This document shows, piece by piece, positions 1 to 5,185 of a stretch of 9,308 nucleotides of DNA. The stretch spans positions 1 to 9,308 of the forward strand of contig DXMJ01000037.1 of NCBI GenBank assembly GCA_019414265.1, written 5' to 3'. The translations under genes and the position numbers were made by a program. Positions within the stretch are counted from its first letter, which is position 1. Each line of letters opens with the position of its first letter. Origin of the DNA: Collinsella sp. (lineage in GTDB: Bacteria > Actinomycetota > Coriobacteriia > Coriobacteriales > Coriobacteriaceae). Under the pieces are notes generated by a model. The model searched no databases. It was not told the origin of the DNA and saw only the letters and a list, made by a program, of their open reading frames with translations.

Positions 1-4
1 CAAA

Positions 5-27
5 GGAAAGCACTTAATGTGCTTTCC
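5..27. repeat. Perfect 9-bp inverted repeat, possible terminator or operator
   Basis: GGAAAGCAC (5-13) and GTGCTTTCC (19-27) are perfect complements around a 5-nt loop TTAAT. No real T-run follows on the + strand, and only a short one on the - strand, so a terminator of an upstream gene outside the window is possible but weak. A protein-binding dyad is equally possible. The hairpin itself is certain; its role is not. Confidence 0.5.
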
Positions 28-60
28 GTCTTGCGCAGGACTGTAGAGCAGTAAACTTAA

Positions 61-89
61 CCCCCGCCCCCAGCCCCGGAGACCCTCCC
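61..89 (-). other. G-quadruplex motif on the - strand (C-rich on +)
   Basis: The + strand carries five C-runs: 61-65, 67-71, 74-77, 83-85 and 87-89. Read on the - strand they are five runs of 3-5 G separated by loops of 1, 5, 2 and 1 nt, which fits the usual G3+N1-7 rule for an intramolecular G-quadruplex. It sits just upstream of the A/T tract and promoter of the tRNA gene. Whether it folds in the cell is unknown. Confidence 0.5.
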
Positions 90-99
90 GGATGGCCCC

Positions 100-151
100 A
101 AAAATTTTTTCAAAAAAGTTGTTGCGCGCCGGACAGACTTCTGTGTATACT
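100..151 (+). promoter_or_regulatory. tRNA-Asp promoter with A/T upstream element
   Basis: A -10 box TATACT (146-151) lies 18 bp downstream of a -35-like TTGCGC (122-127). Directly before the -35 is an uninterrupted A/T tract (100-117, A5 T6 C A6), the position and composition of an UP element that contacts the RNA polymerase alpha subunit. The predicted start near 158 gives a leader of about 40 nt before the tRNA, which RNase P would remove. The -10 match is good and the -35 is only fair. Confidence 0.7.
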
Positions 152-197
152 AATCCCCGCAGCGCACGCGAGCGGAAACAAACGCGAACGTCTGCCT

Positions 198-275
<78 letters not shown>

Positions 276-283
276 ACGCAATT

Positions 284-311
284 AAAGCCACGTCTTCGGA
301 CGTGGCTTTTT
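284..311 (+). terminator. Rho-independent terminator of tRNA-Asp
   Basis: AAAGCCACGTC (284-294) pairs perfectly with GACGTGGCTTT (299-309) across a stable TTCG tetraloop, and the 3' arm runs into TTTTT (307-311). It starts 9 nt after the tRNA CCA end. An outer pair AACGCAA/TTGCGTT extends the stem. Confidence 0.92.
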
Positions 312-318
312 GCGTTTG

Positions 319-634
319 ATGCACTTTGTTTCGATAGAACGATCGCCCTGGTGCATCTTCGCCCAGAATCCCCGCGCCTTCGGGGACGCAAGTAAAATCT
401 AATAAGCATATCTGTCTAAACAACAGCTTTGTTGCGCAACACCTGTTCAACGAGACAGGGGGTTAGGTTATACTAAATTCCACTGTGCGCCGCATCTGAT
501 GCATTTCGCTCCAAGCGCGGCACTCAGTGGATATCCGATTTACCATTTGGATGTCCTGGCGGTCATTTAGCGTCTCGACACAAGCTCGGCCCCGGAGCTC
601 GTTCGAGCTGTTCGTATTCCTTGAAAGGGGAAAA
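319..634 (+). promoter_or_regulatory. Non-coding leader and promoter region of the Rrf2 regulator
   Basis: No gene is supported in this stretch. It holds a short hairpin without a T-run (369-386, TCCCCG/CGGGGA), a likely promoter with -10 TATACT (469-474) and a poor -35 TTCAAC (446-451, 17-bp spacer), and then a leader of about 150 nt. The -10 box is inside the dyad TTAG-N6-CTAA (463-476), and CCTGT-N8-ACAGG (442-459) covers the -35 area; either could be an operator. A stem-loop starts at the predicted start site (480-530: CCACTG/CAGTGG outer, GCCGC/GCGGC inner). Further down, GAGCTC (595-600) can pair either with AGCTC (583-587) or with GAGCT (605-609), just before the ribosome binding site. 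Confidence 0.55.
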
Positions 635-1120
635 ATGGACATATCGAGGAAGACTGATTACGCCCTTCGTATGCTGGCGATGCTTGCCGAGGATCCGGAG
701 TGTTTGCTTTCTGTTCGCACCGCTGCCGAAGAGGTCAATGTCCCGTATTCGTTTGCCCGCTCGATTCAGCACGGTTTGGTCCAGGCCGGTATTGTGGAGA
801 GCCTGCGTGGCGTCCACGGTGGCATGCGTCTCAAGGTCAGTCCGGACGACGTCACTATCCGCCAGGTCGTCGAGGCCGTTCAGGGTCCTATGGTTATGAA
901 CGATTGCACCGCGCCCGATGGTGACTGTGCGCGCATGGGCGCGTGCTGCTATCATCCCCTGTGGGCCGGAGCTCAGGCGTTGATGCGCGACTACCTCGAT
1001 TCCGTTTCGCTCGGCGACATCGTCGCTCACCGCCAGTTCCCGGCCGTCGATCCCAAGTTCGCCGACCGCGAAGCGTTTCCCGAGTACGCCACCTGCGCGT
1101 GCGCTTACCGGGAGGAATAG
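635..1120 (+). CDS. Rrf2-family iron-sulfur transcriptional regulator (IscR/NsrR-like)
   Basis: The 161-residue protein has the Rrf2 layout. It begins MDISRKTDYALRML, the family's usual N terminus, then a winged helix-turn-helix (about 25-66) whose wing reads RGVHGGMRL. A dimerisation helix follows, then the cluster motif C91-x6-C98-x5-C104, with C105 directly after it. These three cysteines are the ligands of the [2Fe-2S] or [4Fe-4S] cluster in IscR, NsrR and RsrR, so the protein very likely senses iron-sulfur status, oxygen or nitric oxide and binds DNA accordingly. The C terminus carries two further cysteines (C154, C156). The start at 635 is chosen over in-frame upstream codons (for example 527 and 551) because of the AAGGGG ribosome binding site at 625-630 and the family N terminus. 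Its stop is 21 nt before the MutY-like gene, so the two are probably co-transcribed. The exact signal and the subfamily cannot be told from sequence alone. Confidence 0.92.
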   Translation: MDISRKTDYALRMLAMLAEDPECLLSVRTAAEEVNVPYSFARSIQHGLVQAGIVESLRGVHGGMRLKVSPDDVTIRQVVEAVQGPMVMNDCTAPDGDCARMGACCYHPLWAGAQALMRDYLDSVSLGDIVAHRQFPAVDPKFADREAFPEYATCACAYREE

Positions 1121-1141
1121 CGCCGCATAAGGAGTATAGCC

Positions 1142-2047
1142 ATGATTCAGGACCCCTTTCGTTCGATGATTCGTTCGGAAGGGGTCCTGCGTTATCGCGA
1201 CCTTCCGTGGCGCCGCACACGCGATCCGTACATCATTTGGCTTTCTGAGGTCATGCTGCAGCAAACGCAGGTGCCGCGTGTGGAGGCGCGCATGCCGGTG
1301 TGGCTCGATCGTTTTCCGACTGTGCAGGCGCTTGCCCAGGCCGCGCCTTCCGATGTTTTGGACGCTTGGCAGGGCATGGGCTACAACCGACGCGCTCTGG
1401 CGCTTCATGGGGCCGCTCAACGGGTCGTAGAGGATTGGGGCGGGGAGTTTCCGCGCGAGACGCACAATCTGGTCGCGCTGCCCGGCATTGGCCCGGCAAC
1501 GGCGCAGGGCATCCGTTCGTTTGCGTTTGATCTTCCAGGCGTGTATCTGGAGACCAATGTGCGCACGGTCTTTCTGCATCATTTCTTTCCCGATGTACCG
1601 GCCGTTCCCGATCGCGAGCTGGTGCCGCTGATCCAAGCCGCCTGTCCGGCGGCCCCTGGTGCGGCGGCGGATGAGATTGCGCCCTTTGCCGCGCCTCAAG
1701 ACGATGCCGACACGCCGCGCGCGTGGTATTACGCGTTGCTGGATTACGGCGCGTATCTTAAAAAGACGCTGCCCAATCCGTCCAGGCGATCGGCGGGCTA
1801 TAGCCGTCAGTCCAAGTTTGAGGGCTCGCGTCGCCAAAAGCGCGCGCATATCGTGCGTATGTTGCTGGCAGCGCGCGATGGGCAGCCGGCGGGGATTACG
1901 CTTGCTGATGCCGTGGTGGGCGTTAACGAGATGGAAGCGGCAGCCGGTCGCGGGCCGGTCGAGTGCGACTTGATCGCGGGCATTCTAGCTGACCTGGAGC
2001 GCGAGGGCTTTTGCCGAGCCGAGGACGATCGTTGGTTGAGTGTGTAG
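1142..2047 (+). CDS. mutY: MutY-like HhH-GPD DNA glycosylase without iron-sulfur cluster
   Basis: MutY removes adenine mispaired with 8-oxoguanine in base excision repair. This 301-residue protein has the MutY N-terminal signature, LPWR at 21-24 and DPYIIWLSEVMLQQTQV at 28-44 with the catalytic Glu at E36. It also has the helix-hairpin-helix LPGIGPATAQGI (113-124). Two key features differ. The catalytic Asp of the GPD loop is Glu (LETNV, E137, where E. coli MutY has LDGNV). The cysteine motif C-x6-C-x2-C-x5-C is absent: after DYGAYLKK (201-208) the chain goes straight to a basic stretch ending SKFEGSRRQKR (224-234). The C-terminal NUDIX-like domain that reads 8-oxoG is also missing; instead about 65 residues that may form a winged helix follow. 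Ribosome binding site AAGGAG (1129-1134) fixes the start. Membership of the family is sure; adenine specificity and activity are not. Confidence 0.85.
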   Translation: MIQDPFRSMIRSEGVLRYRDLPWRRTRDPYIIWLSEVMLQQTQVPRVEARMPVWLDRFPTVQALAQAAPSDVLDAWQGMGYNRRALALHGAAQRVVEDWGGEFPRETHNLVALPGIGPATAQGIRSFAFDLPGVYLETNVRTVFLHHFFPDVPAVPDRELVPLIQAACPAAPGAAADEIAPFAAPQDDADTPRAWYYALLDYGAYLKKTLPNPSRRSAGYSRQSKFEGSRRQKRAHIVRMLLAARDGQPAGITLADAVVGVNEMEAAAGRGPVECDLIAGILADLEREGFCRAEDDRWLSV

Positions 2048-2162
2048 CCCGCTCAAATCTGAAGAACGGGATTGTAAGGTTTAAATTCTCGGCTTGAGGG
2101 GCATCCTAAAGACGAGGCCGCTCGGAGCCTACGGGCGGCATGCGTTGAAGGGAAGTACACCT
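2048..2162 (+). promoter_or_regulatory. Intergenic leader of rubrerythrin with a stem-loop
   Basis: Between the MutY-like stop and rubrerythrin there is no terminator with a T-run. An A/T-rich island at about 2071-2088 could hold a promoter, but no -35/-10 pair is convincing. A stem-loop GCCGCTCG (2117-2124) / CGGGCGGC (2132-2139), eight pairs with one G-U, lies 23 nt before the start codon. Rubrerythrin may therefore be read from its own promoter or by read-through from the Rrf2-MutY pair. Confidence 0.35.
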
Positions 2163-2702
2163 ATGGATTTTGAGAACTCCCAAACCAAGAAGAACCTCGA
2201 GACCGCTTTTGCCGGTGAGTCCCAGGCACACACCAAGTATCGCTACTATGCCTCTAAGGCCAAGAAGGATGGCTACGTTCAGATCTCGAATATCTTTGCC
2301 GAGACGGCTGGCAACGAGTCCGAGCACGCCAAACTGTGGTTTAAATATCTGCACGACGGCGCCGTTCCGGGCACTCTGGACAACCTGCGCGACGCCGCCG
2401 CGGGCGAGAACTACGAGTGGACCACGATGTATGACGAGTTTGCCAAGACCGCCGAGGAGGAGGGTTTTGCCGAGATCGCCGAGAAGTTCCGTGGCGTCGC
2501 CGCCGTCGAGAAGGCCCACGAGGAGCGCTACAACAAGCTCGTCGAGCGCATTGAGTCGGGCGAGGTGTTTGAGCGCGAGGGCGTAAAGGTGTGGAAGTGC
2601 CTGAACTGCGGACATCTGCACGTTGGTGCCGAGGCACCTGAGGTGTGCCCGGTGTGTAACCACCCCAAGGCGTACTTTGAGGAGCAGGTGGTGAACTACT
2701 AG
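2163..2702 (+). CDS. rbr: Rubrerythrin
   Basis: Rubrerythrin is a cytoplasmic peroxidase of anaerobes that reduces hydrogen peroxide with electrons delivered through rubredoxin-type iron. The 179-residue protein has the classical two-part build. Residues 1-140 form the ferritin-like four-helix domain with the carboxylate and histidine di-iron ligands E19, the ExxH motif E52/H55, E82 and E85, and the second ExxH motif E116/H119. Residues 143-179 form the rubredoxin domain, with C146-x2-C149 and C162-x2-C165 holding one iron. The order (ferritin-like first) is that of classical rubrerythrin, not reverse rubrerythrin. The start at 2163 gives the family N terminus (MDFENSQTKKNLETAFAGES) and is served by AAGGGAAG at 2148-2155; an in-frame upstream start at 2094 would add 23 unrelated residues. 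Placed after an Rrf2-type regulator, it fits an oxidative-stress role. The gene looks intact. Confidence 0.97.
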   Translation: MDFENSQTKKNLETAFAGESQAHTKYRYYASKAKKDGYVQISNIFAETAGNESEHAKLWFKYLHDGAVPGTLDNLRDAAAGENYEWTTMYDEFAKTAEEEGFAEIAEKFRGVAAVEKAHEERYNKLVERIESGEVFEREGVKVWKCLNCGHLHVGAEAPEVCPVCNHPKAYFEEQVVNY

Positions 2703-2721
2703 CGCTTGGCGCTGGCTGCTG

Positions 2722-2811
2722 CGGAGCGCAGGGCGGGGAAATACCTTTCCCTCTCGCTCACGGCTTCGCAGAGTCGCGCGAGGCAAAGGTATTTCCCCGC
2801 CTTGCGCTCCG
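2722..2811. repeat. Large near-perfect inverted repeat (about 90 bp)
   Basis: The left arm (2723-2748) and right arm (2785-2810) are 26-nt reverse complements with one mismatch; C2722-G2811 adds one pair outside. The 36-nt centre (2749-2784) keeps partial pairing (2750-2753 with 2780-2783, 2755-2757 with 2776-2778), so almost the whole element can fold into one long hairpin or cruciform. It begins 20 nt after the rubrerythrin stop. No T-run follows, so it is not a standard terminator. It resembles REP- or MITE-type palindromes in shape; no transposase, clear target duplication or second copy is in this window. Confidence 0.85.
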
Positions 2812-2861
2812 GCGTTGGGTCGTCGCGTGCTCGATACAGAAAAGCTGATAAAAAAGGTTGT

Positions 2862-2892
2862 GTGCCGCCCCTTTTTGGGGCGGCACGTTTTT
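2862..2892 (+). terminator. Strong Rho-independent terminator after rubrerythrin
   Basis: GTGCCGCCCC (2862-2871) and GGGGCGGCAC (2877-2886) form a perfect 10-bp GC-rich stem with a TTTTT loop, followed by G and TTTTT (2888-2892). The A-run upstream (2849-2855) gives the - strand a U-rich tail too, so the structure could act in both directions, although no converging gene is present. Confidence 0.93.
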
Positions 2893-2917
2893 GTGGGGTC
2901 CCGGTCTCCACAGTTTT
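2892..2917 (+). terminator. Second, weaker terminator-like hairpin
   Basis: TGTGGGG (2892-2898) pairs with CTCCACA (2906-2912), with one G-U pair, across a 7-nt loop; the tail is GTTTTC (2913-2918). It directly follows the first terminator and may act as a back-up. The tail is short, so efficiency is doubtful. Confidence 0.45.
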
Positions 2918-3143
2918 CGTCAAGCTATTGGTTAGATTTTGGTCAGTTGGCGTAAGGGTGGAAGGCCAAAAGATTGTTGGCGAAAAAAGCTCAGAGAAAG
3001 TGCTGGTAGGGGAGTTGTTGAGCTTTTCGACAGCTTTTGAGCAAAAGAAACTTTGTGGCTATTGCCGGCGATTGCGTTGTCGCGGTCATGGCGGTGCGGG
3101 ATGCTGGTCGTAAGCGTCGAATGCTCCGATTTTGGAGGCCAGC
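2918..3143 (+). promoter_or_regulatory. Gene-free stretch upstream of the small membrane protein gene
   Basis: I see no convincing gene here. The stretch is less GC-rich than its surroundings, as expected for a promoter region. The best promoter guess is TTGAGC (3037-3042) with TATTGC (3060-3065) at 17 bp, which is weak. It overlaps the dyad CTTTTG-AG-CAAAAG (3034-3047), and AGCTTTT occurs twice 11 bp apart (3021, 3032); both could be operator parts. Near the gene, ATGCTGGTC (3101-3109) can pair with GGCCAGCAT (3137-3145), covering the start codon and part of the ribosome binding site. Confidence 0.35.
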
Positions 3144-3578
3144 ATGGATCTGTTTCTTGAGACTCCGCAGCAACAAGCTGAGCGCATGCTGCGTCAGCAG
3201 CAACGACTCATGGAGATGCAAATGCAAGGGGTTGCCAACCAGGCGCCCGTGCAAAACGTCGTGCCCGCTGCTGTACCTGCAGCTGTGCCCGGGTGTGAAT
3301 CGGCGCCAGAGGCCTATTCCGTACAGCAAGATTCATATGCGCAGGAGCTCGCGTTCGACAAGCATCGTGCGCGTCGCCGTCGCTGGGCCCAGCGCCTGCG
3401 TACGTTGGCGATGATCGTGCTCATCCCGTTGGGGCTTGCGGCCATCTTTCTGGCGTCGTATGCCCTCACGTGCATCCTCAACGGTGCATCGCCCAACGAG
3501 GTGCTCCAACATCTAGCGGCCCTGGGCCAGCGCCTAGATGACGTCATAACAACCATCCGCGCCGGCTGGGAGAGTTAG
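3144..3578 (+). CDS. Small single-pass membrane protein of unknown function
   Basis: I do not recognise this 144-residue protein. Residues 1-30 are rich in Gln and Met and probably helical (PQQQAERMLRQQQRLMEMQM). Residues 31-60 are an Ala/Pro/Val-rich linker (PAAVPAAVPG). A strongly basic patch, KHRARRRRWAQRLR (73-86), leads straight into one hydrophobic helix (about 87-111, MIVLIPLGLAAIFLASYAL). A short tail of about 33 residues closes the protein. By the positive-inside rule the long N-terminal part is cytoplasmic and the tail outside. There is no signal-peptide cleavage site. The start at 3144 has GGAGG at 3134-3138; a TTG at 3132 would lie next to that site and is rejected. The reading frame looks like its neighbours in codon use. 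The stop is 124 nt before rmuC, so joint transcription is possible but not shown. Confidence 0.72.
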   Translation: MDLFLETPQQQAERMLRQQQRLMEMQMQGVANQAPVQNVVPAAVPAAVPGCESAPEAYSVQQDSYAQELAFDKHRARRRRWAQRLRTLAMIVLIPLGLAAIFLASYALTCILNGASPNEVLQHLAALGQRLDDVITTIRAGWES

Positions 3579-3702
3579 CGTTTTAGCGTCCGCGGCTCTA
3601 AGAGAAATTTGTCTGCAAGGCAGTGAGTGATCCGTGTGTGTGGCGGGGTAAGATTGATCGCGGTTTTGATTGATGATCGATTGGGTTTGTTGGGCGGAGT
3701 TT

Positions 3703-5058
3703 ATGTCTGCAATTGATATTGCACTTATTGTGATTGCTTTGGTGGCGGTGGGGGTCGCTGCGGCCTGTGCCCTGCAGCTCAAGGGCCTTCGTGCCGAGTT
3801 GCGGGAGCGTGGCGACAGTAGCGCGGAAACGCTGGCAGCACTCGAGCAGGCCAACAACGCGCTCGATGCCCTGAACGTCGCGCTGGCCGAAACACGCCGC
3901 ACGGCCAATGCCATCGCGCAGCAGCAGACGACCGATGCGGCCGTGGAGCAGCAACGTTACCTGGCCATCGCACGCGAGTTCTCGCAAGCTGGTGACCGGA
4001 TGGATGACCTGCGCCGTGAGACGGCCCAACAGCTCGGCGCCAATCGCGAGGGCATCGAGCATCGCCTGGACAAGGTGCGCGAGACGGTCGATGCTCAGCT
4101 GGGCGCCATCCGCAAAGACAACAACGTGCAGCTCGATCAGATGCGTGCGACGGTGGACGAGAAGCTCTCTCGCACGCTCAACGACCGTCTGTCTGCATCG
4201 TTTAAGCAGGTGAGCGACCAGCTCGAGGCCGTGTACAAGGGCCTGGGCGACATGCAATCTATCGCCACTGGCGTGGGCGACCTTAAGCGCGTGCTGGGTA
4301 ACGTCAAGGCGCGCGGCATTTTGGGCGAGGTGCAGCTGGGCGCGATCCTGGCGGATATCCTCACACCCGATCAGTATCTGGAAAACGTTGCCACCAAGCC
4401 CGGCGCCTCGGAGCGTGTTGAGTTTGCCGTCAAGCTGCCGGTAGACGAGGGCGACCCCGTACTGCTGCCGATTGACTCCAAATTCCCGGGCGACGCGTAC
4501 GAGCATCTGCTCGATGCCCAGGAGTCGGGCGACGCGGATGCCGTCGCCGCCGCGCGCAAGACGCTTGACGCTATGGTCAAGCGTGAGGCAAAGGACATCT
4601 GCGAAAAGTATCTGAGCGTGCCCGTGACCACCAACTTTGGCATCATGTTCGTTCCGTTTGAGGGGCTGTACGCTGAGGTCGTCAGCCGCCCCGGGCTTAT
4701 CGAGACCCTGGGCCGCGACTATCATGTCAACGTTGCCGGCCCTAGCACCATGGCGGCCATTCTCAACAGCCTGCAGATGAGTTACCAAACGTTTAAGCTG
4801 CAAAAACGCACCGACGATGTACTGCGCGTGCTCTCCGCTGTCAAGGCCGAGCTGCCGCGCTATCAAAAGGCGCTGCGCCGCGTCCAGCAGCAGATCGAGA
4901 CCGCGGGCAAAACGGTCGAGGGCATCATTACCACGCGCACCAACGTCATGGAGCGCAAGCTCAAGGACATCGACGCGCTGGAAGACGCCGACCAAGCCGA
5001 TGAGATCTTGGGGCTCACGCCCGCGGGCTTTCCCACAGACCAAGAAGACGAGGACTAA
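3703..5058 (+). CDS. rmuC: RmuC family DNA recombination protein
   Basis: RmuC is a predicted PD-(D/E)XK-type nuclease first linked to limiting inversions at short inverted repeats in E. coli; its precise reaction is not settled. This 451-residue protein shows the family's three parts. There is an N-terminal membrane helix (about 4-25), then a long coiled coil (about 27-180, rich in Ala, Glu, Gln and Arg), then the RmuC domain (about 190-410). In the domain are the motif RGILGEVQLGAIL with E209, PIDSKFP with D258 and K260 (the D-x-K signature of the nuclease fold), and FVPFE (316-320). The tail is short and acidic. Start choice: ATG 3703 with GGAG at 3696-3699 (only 3 nt spacing) is preferred over ATG 3673, which has no ribosome binding site. 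A large inverted repeat of the kind that may be its substrate lies about 900 bp upstream, but that is probably chance. Confidence 0.93.
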   Translation: MSAIDIALIVIALVAVGVAAACALQLKGLRAELRERGDSSAETLAALEQANNALDALNVALAETRRTANAIAQQQTTDAAVEQQRYLAIAREFSQAGDRMDDLRRETAQQLGANREGIEHRLDKVRETVDAQLGAIRKDNNVQLDQMRATVDEKLSRTLNDRLSASFKQVSDQLEAVYKGLGDMQSIATGVGDLKRVLGNVKARGILGEVQLGAILADILTPDQYLENVATKPGASERVEFAVKLPVDEGDPVLLPIDSKFPGDAYEHLLDAQESGDADAVAAARKTLDAMVKREAKDICEKYLSVPVTTNFGIMFVPFEGLYAEVVSRPGLIETLGRDYHVNVAGPSTMAAILNSLQMSYQTFKLQKRTDDVLRVLSAVKAELPRYQKALRRVQQQIETAGKTVEGIITTRTNVMERKLKDIDALEDADQADEILGLTPAGFPTDQEDED

Positions 5059-5071
5059 TTGCAACAAGACG

Positions 5072-5110
5072 GCGGGGCGCCGGCGCAAACGCGGATGCCC
5101 CGCTGCTTTT
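5072..5110 (+). terminator. Terminator-like hairpin after rmuC
   Basis: GCGGGGC (5072-5078) pairs with GCCCCGC (5097-5103); inside, GCG/CGC with a CAAA loop adds a second short stem. The tail is TGCTTTTC, with only four T residues. It starts 14 nt after the rmuC stop and precedes the promoter of the ABC gene, which is where a terminator is expected. Confidence 0.6.
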
Positions 5111-5120
5111 CGCATCGTGC

Positions 5121-5151
5121 TTGCCTGAAGTGCGCTTCAATGTGCAACAAT
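5121..5151 (+). promoter_or_regulatory. Probable promoter of the ABC transporter gene
   Basis: TTGCCT (5121-5126) and AACAAT (5146-5151) are separated by 19 bp. The segment around the -10, ATGTGCAACAATGGC, closely matches the segment upstream of mfd (ATGCGCTACCATGAC), where a TTG -35 lies at exactly the same distance. The shared pattern supports a real promoter despite the long spacer. The start would be near 5158, giving a leader of about 28 nt. Confidence 0.5.
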
Positions 5152-5185
5152 GGCGTTTCGCCCTATCAGACGCGAAAGGAAGCCC

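Noticed and set aside
563..1849. Long - strand open frame opposite the Rrf2 and MutY-like genes (428 codons)
   Set aside because: It is a shadow of two real genes, with Arg-rich composition and no ribosome binding site or motif.
1748..1860. Frameshift that could have removed the iron-sulfur cysteines of the MutY-like protein
   Set aside because: The frame continues smoothly into a plausible conserved-looking segment (NPSRR...SKFEGSRRQKR), and neither other frame encodes the C-x6-C-x2-C-x5-C pattern here, so true absence is more likely than an error.
2708..2818. GGCGCTGG (2708-2715) and GGCGTTGG (2811-2818) as a target-site duplication of the inverted repeat
   Set aside because: They differ at one position, and the left copy is separated from the repeat by 7 nt, so they do not directly flank the element.
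2706..3113. Open frame of 135 codons between rubrerythrin and the membrane protein gene
   Set aside because: It covers the inverted repeat and two terminators, has no ribosome binding site and shows no family or consistent composition.
3598..5115. Long open frame on the - strand opposite rmuC (505 codons)
   Set aside because: It mirrors the GC-rich codons of rmuC, has no recognisable domain and is Leu/Arg/His-rich as shadow frames are. rmuC on the + strand has clear family motifs.
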